The notes beneath the pieces are model-generated. The model did not search any database. It saw nothing but the letters and a program-made list of their open reading frames with translations, and had not been told where the DNA came from. The position numbers were made by a program, and so were the translations under genes. From the NCBI GenBank assembly GCA_963693305.1, contig OY855914.1:18633472-18697471 (forward strand): a stretch of DNA of 64,000 bases, written 5' to 3'. The stretch comes from Meandrina meandrites (Eukaryota > Cnidaria > Anthozoa > Scleractinia > Meandrinidae). Positions 24,001-36,235 of this stretch are shown in pieces (position 1 is the stretch's first letter; the number at the start of each line of letters is the position of its first letter).

Positions 24001-27000
24001 TTGGCAGAAATCAAAGTCATTATTCACACCGATCACGCGTGTATTTGGACTGTCGGTTGACACCATTTGAGCTTTCTGAATCTGGCTGACTCCTTTAACA
24101 GGGTACAAAATCAAAACTTCAGTGTTAGGGACGTCATTGAAACCTTCAAGCACTGCACTACCGGTATCTCCAGACGTGGCAACAAGAATCAGGCGTTTAA
24201 CAGGCCCGTTTGAGGTAGATTTTTGAGAAATAGCTTCGTTGAAAAACTGTGGAGTAAGCTGCAAGGCCATATCTTTAAAGGAAGCCGTAGGGCCATGGAA
24301 AAGCTCTTGTATGTAAAACTGGTCGTTAAGTTTCACTACAGGTGCTATGGCGTCGTGTTGAAAGTTATCAGAGTAAGCTTTGGAGATCATCCCGCGCAGA
24401 ATCATGGGATGCAGATCAGCTGATGACATCCATTTTTCCAATATTCTCAAAGCTCTTTCTTGGTAGCTACAGTCTACAAGCCTCTCCCACTGACCTGGAA
24501 AGAAGAGACAAATTACAATACCAGATGAGATTGAGTGGTACGGTGCATGCTTGTTTACAAGCAAAGCTGCAGTGGTCCGTATAGCACTCGCGCTTGTTGG
24601 ATATGAGGTCGTTATAGCCAACTCGTCCATACGCGCCTCGTTGGCTATCTACCATCTCATATCCAATGCGCGCTCGTGGAATAATTGTTAAATAACTGAA
24701 TTTCAATATGAATTATTATGTAACAAATGGAAATTATATCTGATTCATTATACTTATGAAAGTGGGGAGAAATAATTATCTAATAAAAATTGATAGTTTT
24801 ATTACTATAATATGAATTGAAAACCTTTTTTCTATCAGACAGATATCGGATACTTGAGCGAACCATCTGGAAGGATGCCATTAACGCTAACACACTTGTA
24901 TGCATCTCACCTTGAGTGAAGTGTGGTATTTTCCTTTTTGGCACATACAGACCGCCATCTGGAGCCAGTCCCTCTAACACGACATCTAAGAATCCCGGGC
25001 TCTCTCTGCCACTATCAGAGTATTCTTGCCTTGTACTTGTGAATCCCAGTTCGTCATGTCTTAACTCCTTCAGACGATCTAGCGTCTTGTTGGTTATTTC
25101 TTCAATGGAATCTCCTTTAGCGCAAACTACGCGAACATCATAGCTGGATTCATAAAACTGCTTGCGATACTGAAGAATTTCACTCATGCTTATTCCTGAA
25201 ACAAGAGACAGTTTTGAAAACTTTAGTGGAGCTAAGATCACTAGTACCAGCTTCCTTTGAGAGAGCTGTCTGCATTAGAGAGTTACTTTCCATGGTTCGT
25301 ACAACTTCGGACAAACAAAATTCAAGGACTTTTCAAGGACTTTTCAAGGACAAAAAATCGTTTTCAAGGACTGAGTTTTATTCACAAAATCAAAAGTCTC
25401 CGATTTTTCCGTCCTCTTTTTCATTTCTTAAACACTCGACTAAGTCATCTACAACTTTTAAATAGTTCAGGCATTCCTCAGTAAGCTGAACTGTTGACTG
25501 ACCATCTGCTTCCGGCGGAGGCGGGGGAACGGAACATTCACCGTTACTTCCTTCTGTGTGACAAGAATTAGATTCTGACCTAACTGGCTTGTGAAAAAAT
25601 GCAGACATCACGTGGGTTGAGCTTGAAGTTGCACCAGTGTTCCTTTTATGTTTCTCGCCTTTCATGTGAGACATAAAAGCGCTTTCTCCCATGCGTTCGA
25701 TGTCGATCACTTTGTTGCAAACACAACACAAAGCCTTGTGCTTGTCGCCTTTAAATTCTTTAACCCAGCTGAACTTTTCATCACTAAACCAAAACAACGC
25801 TACATGTTTACTCACTATCGGCCATGTTACCCCTTCCAACAAAACCGCATGGTGGACAACCCACATCAGAGGCCTGGTGCAAGCCCTGGTGCATGAAATT
25901 GAGGCAAAGATCTAAATCATGCTTCTTGTAGGGGTTTACGTTTTATAGCGACATTTTCGAAAGTTATTTCGCATTTTTGAAGTCGTTTGTGAACAAATTT
26001 TTCTTACCAAAATCATTTAATTTATCAGAAAAGTAATAGGACGTGCAAGAAGTCCTACATTTCAAGGACTTTTCAAGACCTAATGAAGAAATCAAGTACT
26101 TTTCAAGGACTTAACCAAATTCAAGGACTTTTCAAGACGACTGCTAAAATTCAAGACCTTTTCAAGATTGTACGAACCATGCTTTCCATAAACGGAGTAG
26201 ACTAAAACCCTTAGAGAAATGTCTGCCTTAGCAATGTGTTTCCTTTATGGTTTATAGTGGCTCCCTGTGGAAAGTGATGCTTAGAGAGCTCTTGGCCTTA
26301 AGGTCATTCCTCATAATTGCATTGGGCATCCTTACCGCGCATAATTTCACGCGTGATTAGCGGGCGCATTAAAAATGACGGCTTATTACCTTCAGCTAGT
26401 AAATCAGCCTAGTGAAAACACAATCAGAGAGGTCAAAATTTGTGTGGGATACCTGTGGTATCACACACTAATGCGATCCGGTTGTAACTCCGTCAATGCA
26501 AATGAGTTATGCAAATGAGTTACAACATCGTAACCCACACATGAACCCTTTGGATACCCTAGTTTTTCTCTTGTTTTGAACTGAGTAATAACGTTCTTTC
26601 TGTAAAATAAATATAAGCCAGAAACAATCGACAGTTATATGTAAATTTAGAAAGCAATCATGCATATAATCGTAATGATATTCTAAAGAATTATTGGGTA
26701 TTATAGACAAGTTGCTGATGCCCCTAAGCGAATATGGGGATCTTCATATATATTTCAAGATTTTAGTCTCTATAAGGTAAACAACCAGTAGGCAAAGTTT
26801 GATCTAAAACCTCAGTTCAGGTTCTATTTCAGTGGCATGACCTCAAAAACTAAGGTGGACGACCTTGAGTGGTGATGTCTGCCTTACAGAGGTGTCTTGC
26901 ATTAGAGATGTTGATCAGCCTTAGTCTGCGAATACAGCTGGCTCTCATTTGCTCCCGCTACTACGTGTGAAACTAGCGGAGCGAATGAGAGGCAGCTGTA

Positions 27001-29838
27001 TTTGCAGGCTAGATCAGCCTAAGATAACTTTTCCCTTTTATAAACTTAAGGTGTTTTTCCTTTTGTAGAGGTGTCTATGTAGAGAGAAATAAAGGTGCAA
27101 TAGGTACCCTTATTCAAACATTTTTCTTGAGGTTTCTGAAGAGGGCATCTGCTTTACAGTGGTGTGTTTCTGCATCATAGGTAGATACCTACCATCGCAG
27201 CATGTAGTGGCATTGCCTGAAGGTGCCTCAGCCTCAGTCGCAGCCTCAGCCTTTCGTAGTTATCCATCTTAGGGAAGTTTCTACCCCTTAGAGATGTAAT
27301 AGGGACCTACCCTAGCTAATGTTAAGTGAGTGCCTGCTTAAGTATCTGTTAAAGAGGTGATGACCATACCCTCATTCTGTCCAACAATCCGGTTCACTTT
27401 CATCGCAGCCAGCCGATTCAAAATCTCATTATCCTCCACATCTAAGTAGACAACAGTGCCAAGTGATTTCACATGGTCCATGGCTTCTTTGTGCATTGGA
27501 TTGGAACCAGTTAGAGAAATAACGGCATTGTTGGGGAAAAACTGCAAAAGGGCTTGTCCCTCTACCTCCACAAAGCCATCAGATCCTACTTGTGATAACT
27601 ACATGAAACCAATAAAATATGTATAAAAGAAGAGCCAAAGGTAAAATGTAGGGGTGTAATATCTGGGACAGCCTGACCTAATGACTTGTAAGGGAGTGAC
27701 TATTATTATTTTAGAGGGGGTGGGATGGTACAAATAAGGGGAGGGTCTAATGCAATGAAAAGGCGGGGGGGGGGGGGGACTAAATTATGCACACATATTG
27801 AATAGTCAACAAGGGAGTGGGAACGGGGTTGGGGGGTGGGGCAGCAAAAAAATGTGCTTTACAAAGCAAAAAATTTGAACATGGCCTCCCTCCACTTACA
27901 CCAGCCCTCCCCACACACCTCTCTAAAAAATGACTGGTCCCTAAGTTCCTGTACGGCTTTTTTGTTCCTTTTTTCTCAGAAACGAAGCAGTAATTGTATT
28001 GTTGGGGGCCACTATCCACACAAACGAATGCCTGTAACCACAATGTCAACATGTTGTGCTAAAGGCAAACAATCTTGTAAAAAAAATGTTCTTCAAATAT
28101 TGGAAAGACAATCCTCAGAGACAAAGTGATGTATCGGTGAAAAATATAAAGTGAGCTCTTTCCCTGTTTAATTGCTAAGTAAACATTCTAGCTATATTCT
28201 GAGAAAGAAGAAAATTCCCATCAATGAGAGCACTTGCAAGTGCAAACAAAGACACGATGCCTTCACGTGAGTCCTGTTTGCTGGCGCAGAAGGAGAAATT
28301 ACAAAGTTCCTTGTCATTCTTGTCCTTCAGCCATCTGGAAACGAAACACTAATTTCTTTTTGATACCTGCTTGTTGCCCATGCCTTGACCTTGCTTTGTT
28401 TTAGTGCGTCACCAGGACAAACTTGTTAAAAAGTGGCACAGGTTAGCGATCAACTTGCCAGGCTTCACTTGTAAACAGTGTTTTTAAAGTGTATGAGTTC
28501 TATATATTATAACCAAAAATCTGAATAATCAGAACTACCTTGTCAGCAACTGTCATTCCCCACACACTCTCCAGGACATCATCATCAACATCAATGACTT
28601 CACGTCCCAGATGAGTACCAAGGATTCTTCCGACACTGGTTTTACCAGCTCCTGGGCTTCCCATCAGGATGACATTATCGCCCCTCTGTAATAAACAATG
28701 CCGCAAAGTTATTGTTGGGTATCTGCCCATGGTCCCAAGTAATCAGTGAGTACTCCCCACCTTGTCTAATCTCCAGGATACAAAGAAAATGCTTTACTGG
28801 TTTTATTTTGGCCTGTTTTTGGCCATTCCTGAGAAAAGTTGGGATGTTAATAGAGATATTATTAATGTTGCACTAATTTTCTGTTGTTAATTGTTATCTT
28901 AAATCTCATTTTGTCTGTTGTACCAACAGAATGTCAAACAAACACACGTGGGAAGAAGAAATTTGAAAATTCAATATTTGAGAAAAGAATGCCATTCAGT
29001 AAACCCCCTTTATCACCCCCCTCCCCTCCCCTCACCTTCCTCCTAGCCTGTCAGATAGGAGGGGTAGAAGCTAGGGAAAGAATATTAGACAGGAAATGCA
29101 TAAATTGAAAGTGCATCTTGGACAGTTAATCAGGGCTAAACCAAGTAAACCAGCAAAACTTTTGTCACTGATTTTTGCTGTTCACTTTGTTTTGCCTTAT
29201 CTAGACTGCTCACTGTTCCAAACTTTTCCATGAAGTTGTAGAGGCAGACGTTTAAGTTTGAGGGGCTGCCACCTTGGTTTATTGATGCGAGCAAAAACTG
29301 GTGAGAGTATGAAATACCCATGGGCAGGGGTTCGCTGCTGGGGGTTACTGGGGGCACCCCTCCACCCCCAGGGTGTTAACCCCCAGCACCCTTACCCATG
29401 GTCATCTTGTACTCTCACCAGTTTTTGTTCACATAAAGAAACCAAGGTGGCAGGCTCTCAAACTCAACGATCTACAACTAGAACTTCATGGAAAAAATAG
29501 GGAATGGTAAACAGTCTAGTTTCGCCCCGACTATCTGCCCCTGGGTCTCCGAAAATGAAGGTGTGATACCCTCCCCATCGATCCCCACAAAGCAGTAACA
29601 TAAACAAAACGATAATATTTCTTTGGTACCTATTTACCTGTCGTCTTGTGCCATGTAAGCATTTTTTCTGATTACTTGAAAATTTCCTCAAATACTTCCT
29701 CCTTGCTTGATCAGAAGAAGCGTATCTTTCCTGATTTGCCCTGGGAAAATGTGCATTTGAAGAAATCGCGCGAAAAAACACCAAGCAACGAGATTGAAAA
29801 CAAGGGGCACTTGCTTTGCACAACCATCGAGGCAACAT
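21063..29838 (-). CDS. THNSL1: Threonine synthase-like 1 (shikimate-kinase-like plus PLP synthase domains)
   Basis: Seven exons on the minus strand: 29838-29638, 28685-28539, 27598-27370, 25195-24911, 24494-23761, 22801-22562 and 21479-21063 (stop included). They total 2253 nt, or 750 residues; human THNSL1 is about 743. Seen: an Arg/Ser/Lys-rich, acid-poor first 67 residues like a mitochondrial presequence; a P-loop GSPGAGKT at 76-83 followed by DVDDDVLE, as in shikimate-kinase-type NMP kinases; SLTGSNPMH and VNRIVGQNEG; then the fold-type II PLP domain with ELFHGPTASFKD (PLP lysine about 361), LVATSGDTGSAVLEGF, NWGRLLPQVVYHASAY and PTGNFGNILAAYYAK; and a C-terminal DTHTAVAKDVADR. Animals are not known to make threonine, and the activity of the metazoan protein is unsettled. 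Introns hold a hAT fragment, a tRNA-like repeat and a 9-bp-TSD fold-back. Phases match at all six junctions. Confidence 0.95.
22886..23080 (-). mobile_element. tRNA-like SINE fragment in a THNSL1 intron
   Basis: On the minus strand a B-box GGTTCGATTCC lies near 23047-23037, preceded by tRNA-like AGCGTTAAGAGCGCTC. A C-rich tract (23080-23104) borders it. It is a different family from the 36.8-kb SINE. Confidence 0.6.
24555..24670. repeat. Palindromic MITE-like sequence in a THNSL1 intron
   Basis: TTGGATATGAG and CTCATATCCAA, with flanking CGCGCTTG/TGCGCGCT, form an imperfect fold-back of about 110 nt, 60 nt upstream of exon 5. No target duplication was identified. Confidence 0.45.
25289..26184. 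mobile_element. hAT-like element with TTCAAGGACTTTTCAAGGAC subterminal repeats
   Basis: Ends CATGGTTCGTACAA and TTGTACGAACCATG are inverted. CTTTCCAT lies close to both ends but is not perfectly placed, so the 8-bp duplication is imperfect. TTCAAGGACTTTTCAAG is repeated inside both ends in opposite orientation. It carries a BED-like ORF. It is inserted in the THNSL1 intron between exons 3 and 4. Confidence 0.75.
25390..25866 (-). pseudogene. BED-type zinc-finger N-terminus of a hAT transposase
   Basis: 158 codons. FSWVKEFKGDKHKALCCVCN then GESAFMSHMKGEKHK gives a C-x2-C...H-x5-H finger like the BED/TTF-type DNA-binding domain at the start of hAT transposases. A short acidic and proline-rich linker follows. 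The RNase-H-like catalytic core is missing, so it cannot be an active transposase. It overlaps the element's inverted end on its 3' side. Confidence 0.65.
26932..27011. mobile_element. 80-bp fold-back element with 9-bp target duplication
   Basis: TAGTCTGCGAATACAGCTG pairs with CAGCTGTATTTGCAGGCTA. GATCAGCCT occurs directly on both sides (26923-26931 and 27012-27020). A 9-bp duplication fits Mutator-like elements. It lies in the THNSL1 intron between exons 3 and 4. Confidence 0.8.
27684..27957. mobile_element. MITE, family member 1 (ends with TTTAGAGRGGG)
   Basis: The left end has GACTATTATTATTTTAGAGG and the right end CCTCTCTAAAAAATGACTGG. The interior has G/C homopolymer tracts and CACCAGCCCTCCCC. 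A second copy lies at 34034-34288. It sits in a THNSL1 intron. Confidence 0.65.
29227..29491. repeat. Long inverted repeat in THNSL1 intron 1
   Basis: CATGAAGTTGTAGA...TGCCACCTTGGTTT at the left and its complement at the right, arms of roughly 90 nt, with a C-rich centre. It is probably a fold-back MITE. Target duplication not identified. Confidence 0.6.
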
Positions 29839-30308
29839 CTTACTCTAGATCCACCTGTGTCTCTTCACTAGGATTACTGTGCTAAGCCATGATCTAGTAT
29901 GTAATGAAGAGATCTGCACAAATGTACAACTATTTTGAAATGATGTGGCCGAACGGCCACGTCGATTTCTTATCGGTCGAGAACACCTGGAACTAGCCAG
30001 GCACACTTTATTGAGATTTACTTGAAGATCAACCTGTCTTCTGTTGTCTGCTGGTCAATCGCGGGTTTCAAATTTACCACATGGCTGCTCTCGGCTGCTC
30101 ATCGTTCGAAATATTCCTCGAGGTTCCCAAGAAGATAAACTTGAGAAGTATTTCTGTGAATCGAGTGTTGCTATTGCTTGCTAAAAGGTAGGCACGTGCA
30201 AGTGCAAAACCAAAGCTGGTATAAAAGGCTGGTTAGTACAAGAGAAAAAAAGTTCCATACGACACACACTAATGTTTACAAATTTGTGTCTTCTTGAAAG
30301 GAGCAAAA
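29839..30308. promoter_or_regulatory. 470-bp intergenic interval between THNSL1 and POLR1G start codons
   Basis: The two ATGs diverge across 470 bp. No clear TATA box, repeat or other ORF was recognised. A bidirectional promoter is inferred from the head-to-head layout only. Confidence 0.5.
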
Positions 30309-33300
30309 ATGCCGTCTTCTAAGAAACAATTGAGGTAGGGTATACGTAGTATTCATCCTCGGAAACCCAGGGCTTCAAAGGGGACGGAATGGAAAGGAAA
30401 GGGAGAGTCCCGTCCCCTTTAAAGCCCTGGGTTTCCGAGGATGCGTAGTATTTAAATAAGGAGCAACTACAGGATTCAGGGCCACTTTGGTCCACCTCAT
30501 TTACATGTGTCGGAACTCTTTATAGAACGAGGCATAACACAATAGATGCTATTCTTATTCAATGACATGCAAATAAGTGGCCCAGTATTATGTAATTTAG
30601 CCTAAAATAATTATGGGTGGGGAGAAGAGAGGTACACTGAAGGATGGATCTGAACTTCTCGTACCTCATACCTTTTTATACTCTCAGTTCGGATCTCTTC
30701 GTTAGTAGATCGTGCCTCTAAATTTGTGTTATTTTTGTTGAAAAAATTACACATTTTTCCCTTATTTATCCCGGTTCCCACCAACTCGGCAACCCACCAG
30801 CTCTTCTCCGGCCTCTGGTTCAACCATCCCCTTGCCCCCTCCCCCTCCACAACAGAACATTGGAATGCGCACACACCATTATTGGACTGCAAAAAATTTA
30901 TCCACTACCCTTGGAAGGGGTATAAAATGGTCCTTGAAAAATCATGGGTCTCAGCAAATTTTAGGCGAGTCTCAAAATCTCTGCAGCACAAACTAGAGTC
31001 TCGGAATCTTGAGCTCGCAAAAATAAAGCTGCATGATCTTGGAAATTTTCGAATTTTGAAATTTGAGTCACCAAGTCTCGCAAACCTAGTGGAACTTTAA
31101 TTAGTATCAACCGTCACAAAACAACGGCAACAACAACAGCAAAATAGGGAGCTACAGAGCGTTAGACCAGCGTTGCAATAGTTTTGCGCTGGGATTTCTA
31201 GATCATGGCGTCTCACGCTCGGATTTTTGATTTGCAGTTTCTCTGGCTCGGTTTTTAAATGAGAGTCCTTGTGTCTCGGCGAGTCTCGGATTTTACCATT
31301 TTATACCCCTCTTGGAGAATTAATGAGCCTGTGGTTTTGACACCAAAGTTACTAACCAACACTCTTACACCGTGTGTTTGTCATTTCACCATGTTGGTGT
31401 GACAAGTCCTTTTTCTAAAGTTCTTGTTGCCCATTTTTAAATCTATGTTTAGCCTTGGAAATTCCGTTGGAGCAGCACAAAACATATCATGAAATTAGGC
31501 TGTGTATACTCAGCCAGCTCCAGTTTTTCATAAGAATTTTCATCAATATTGTTGTTATTTTCTAGGTCTCGATGCCCAGTTGGTTTTGAAGCTGTCAGTG
31601 TAAATCATTCACAGGAATGTCCAGCACTTGAAGATGTTTTGTCAGATAAGAATTCTTCACTTTGGCTGATCAAAGTACCTCATGATGTAAGTTAAATTTT
31701 AAAAAACCCTTTAATTCCATCATCTATTATAGACCCCAAGGGAAACAGCGATTTTTGCTTCACCTTAGCCAAGGGGAACACTCAGTTAAGGCAAAATAAA
31801 ACTCACTTTGTCCAATGTTTGTCAATGTTTTTTGAATTCTGTTGTTAAATTCTTACTACCGGTAGCACTTTTTCAATTCAAGGAAGTATTTTTGGTCTAT
31901 TTGATACCTGGGGGGGGGGGGGGGGGGGGGGTATTCCCATAAATTTCGGATAGGGGTGTGCCGCGAAGGTTCTTAAACCCTGACCCTATTTAAGGATAAG
32001 GAAAACGAAAATTGATACCTTTTTTAAGGCCCAAACCCAAAAAATGACACCCTATTCAAGGAGAGGAGAAGCGTTGGGTGACGATCCAAATAACGGCTAA
32101 CCACACACGGCAAAACACAAATCTTTACAAAATCGCTTCGCTATTAGTTGAATGGATAGTTTATAGTTTAAACAGACCATTGTTACGTTTAGTTGGGCAT
32201 TTATTTTAGCTGATAGAATTTAGGTACCCTATCTAAGGATAACACCATAGGGAGCCCAAGCTCAAGTAATTATTCAAGTGAAGTTGTAAAACATGAATGA
32301 ACTGCAAATTAAAAGGTGCCTTTTGTTCTTTATTGTTGTCCTGGTCTTTCTGTATCATCATAAGCGTAATAGCAGCGTAGTCCAGCGATTATGTCATACA
32401 TCGTATGACGAATCAGTGACGAATGATCCGTAATAAAAAATGACAAGGGCACACTCGAGCAATGATAGCTAATACAACAAAGATGCAAAATTTCGTGCCG
32501 TGGCAGTAATCAGCGGTTTGGTGTCGACAAAGATACTTTCCCCGGGTGCCCAAGGTAACATTTGACCTGACAAAAATCGTGTGCGTTCTTCGAGAAATGT
32601 TACTTGGGGTTACAAAAGCAAATGTTTATCATTATTTGGTTCTAAATATTGGTCTACCACTTCATCTAAGTGAGAGAACGCACACGATTTTTGTCAAGTC
32701 AAATGTTAAGTGTCTTTGTCAACGCTAAACCGCTTCGTTTCCCTCCCCCGACGAGATAATTAGTTGTCATTTCCGTGGCAACCGTCGACCAATCATAGCG
32801 CGCGCTGTCAGGGTAACCGCTGATTACTGCCACGGAGTGCAGGCGCTGTCACACCTGGTGGGTACCAGCTGCGGACGAAAGATAATTTGTGAACTGATGA
32901 AACATTTCTGCATCTTTTTCTAAGAGTAGTCGGCTTGCTGTTCAAAGTAAAGGACATGGACCAAAAGGGGCATTGTTTTCGGCAAGTTTGAGCGCAATTT
33001 TGGAGCGAGAGAAGTTTTTTGGAAGCAAAATTTTGCATCGTTGTTGTATTAGCTATCATTGCTCGAGTGTGCCCTTGTCATTTTTTATTACGGATCATTC
33101 GTCACTGATTCGTCATACGATGTATGACATAATCGCTGGACTACGCTGCTATTACGCTTATGATGATACAGAAAGACCAGGACAACAATAAAGAACAAAA
33201 GGTACCTTTTAATTTGCAGTTCATTCATGTTTTACAACTTCACTCGACTAATTACTTGAGCTTGGGCTCCCTATGATAACACCAGGAACACAATGCCAAA

Positions 33301-36198
33301 AGGAGCAAAAATGATACCCTACCTCAAAGACCATACCCTATCCCGCGGCACATACCTATATAGCCCATATATGGGAGTGCCCCCCCCCCCCCCCCCCCCC
33401 GGGATTTGACACAGTCACTCACGAATTCCCTGCTCTCACTCCGGATATACAACCTCTTTACATGCAAAACCAATGTGGCCTAATTGTTATAAGGAGTTAC
33501 ATGTACATTATTATGTATACTGTGATAGTGTTTTGAGGTATGTGAAGATAGCAAAGGGTTTATGCGTGACACGTGAAAAGGCAAAAATTTGAGAGTGACG
33601 CATGAAAATAGGGCAAGAATTAGACCATGATGCGTGAAAAGAGCTAGCAAAGACACGTGATTCGTGAATTGTGCTGTTTTGAGTATTCGCGGCACATAAA
33701 TTTGGTTAAAATTTGTGCGTGAAATGGGATCATGATCCCCCCTTTGCTACCCTCATACGTCACATGATACATCCTCATCCACTGAAAATTGTTCAGTAAA
33801 ACAAAGTCACGGTAATCCTGACAAAGCCAATTTAGTTGTGAAATATTAATTTTGGAAGTCTCAAAACTGATTGAATAAGATTGAACAAAGTTCAGAGAGT
33901 TCAATTTTTTTGTTCTTCCCAGTTTGACTTGTCAAGTCTGTCTGGCCAGAATGTTGTATTAAATGGATCACAGGATCTACGTTCCAGTGCTGCACAGGTG
34001 CATATAATTTACAATCTCCATAGCTACAGTATATAAGGGACTAATCATAATTTAGAGGGGGAGGGGGCTGGTGCAAATGGACGGAGCCAAATTCTCCTCA
34101 CCCTCCCCTTTGATGAAGCACATTTTTTGCTGACTCTCCCCCATCTTACCTGCACCCACTCCCTTAAACCTTACTAATGTGCCTGCATAAATTTATGTGC
34201 CCCCCCACTTTCCCGCATAAAAATAATTGACCCTACCCCTATTTACACCAGCCCTCCCCACCCTCTCTAAATAATGACTGGTCCGTAAGGAATAAATTTC
34301 AGAACTCAATCCAGGTTTGGTTTTCTAGGACAACAACCACAGAAATGCAGTAGTTAAGAAATATATGAAACCAGAGTTCATTTGTAATATTATTCTTGAA
34401 AGTGTCAAATAATCCAAAAATAAATACACAAGAATAAACGTGTTTCCAAGATGGCAGTTTATATCAAGCTGGAAGTGTTCCACACATCACTAAGCACACA
34501 TGAAAGATCATCTACTGTCTGTTACCTAGGCCTTAATTTAACTTTTCTTGTCAAAATATGAATCACACCTCCAGTGAAGCATGCTAGTGTAACAAATTGA
34601 TGCAATGTAGAATTTGTCTTCATTGAACTTGTTCCTCTATCCCAAAAAGTGTTGTTGGATGCTGGTAATTGTGTGTGGGAGGAAGGGTTCTCACATTATT
34701 GTATTTTGTTTTATTGGTGGTTGGGCAGCTTCCCCTGGTGAAAAGCGACATAAATTTGCTACTGGATACAGGCACTAATTTATAATCTTTACTTTATCTG
34801 CATTGTTCTCTATTCCTTTATCTTAACGTACATGTATAGGACACTGGCAAAAGATATGAAGTCCAGTCAAAGACAGACTGCAGTGCTGAGGCAAGTGAAA
34901 ACTAGCAAATGTCATTAAGAATGCTGTTGCCTAGTTGCAGTGTTTGCACGAGTAAAATGCCATTGATGTAATGTATATGAAATGATTCATATACGAACTG
35001 CAGATATAATTATATGAAGGTGATATGTGATCTTCGCAGTGAATTTCCAACTTAAGCAATTGGAATAAAGAAGGCTGAAAAAATTCAGGGCTTCAACGTT
35101 GAAGCCCTGATTTTTTTTCAGGCTTCTTTATTCCAATTGCTTAAGTTGGAAATTCACTGTGAAGATCACATATCACCTTCATAAAATGCCATTATAGGTA
35201 CATTCGGTGTCTCAAATGTACGTTAAGTTAATCATATCCTCATCAGTGCTTTCATTAAGACCTGGCACCCATTGGAGCTCCAGCAGGATCTTTCAGGTGA
35301 ATCATTGGCTAAAATTCATGCAGCTCCCTATAAATCAGCTTCTTATAAATTGTTGCTTTCTGATGGGTGCAACACAAGGACAGCCCCCTACATTGTACTT
35401 ACAATCTTGTTGAAAGCACTGCCTTATGTACAGTCTGCAAAACTGAAGTGTTGTTTTTTTGGCAAATCTTCATTCACATAGAAACACTCATACAGTTTCC
35501 GACTTTTATTATTCAAGGGAAGAATAGTAAAAGCACGTAAGGAGACTCCTTTTAAATCTGACATACTGTCAGCAGCTAGTTACTTGGCTGAACTCCAAAA
35601 CAAAGACCTCAGGGGCAATGTAGAGACTGGAATTTACCATTAACTGGGATGCAGTTGTTTGCACGTATATGTTTTATTGATTATTTTGTCATTCTTTTTT
35701 TTACTTGTTTCTTGATTTCCTGTTGATATATATTAATACTTTTTTCCAATACAGCTGTCTTCTTTTACTGTCTTACTTCCATCTTTGCAACAAAAGTCTT
35801 TGTGTGCAGGCAAGTATATGTCCTACATTGAATATATTTATCTAATATATTAGACTTCATGTAAAAAACCACTCCTCTTTGATATTGACACTAAAGGGTC
35901 AGAGCTGTGTGTCTGTTATATGGAGGTGTCTTTGTTGTGGTTCAATTTTATCCTTGGTTCAAATTTTATTTTCAGTTGTTTTAAACTCAATATCATACAG
36001 CACCATACCCAAATACTGTACAAAGGGAAATAAAATTTGAGCCAAGGATTGCATGTACATTGAACCACAACATCTGCATTACAGTCAAGTAGAGAGTATT
36101 ATGAACTCTAGTTTCTCTGGGACCTTCTCAACTGTCCATAATATAGAGGTGTCTGTTCTATGTTGATGTTACTCCATTCTATATAGAGGAAGAGGTTC

Positions 36199-36235
<37 letters not shown>

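Noticed and set aside
35199..35481. Possible additional POLR1G exon (VHSVSQMYVK...)
   Set aside because: It breaks the reading phase between exons 4 and 5 and does not resemble the family, whereas 35755-35809 fits.
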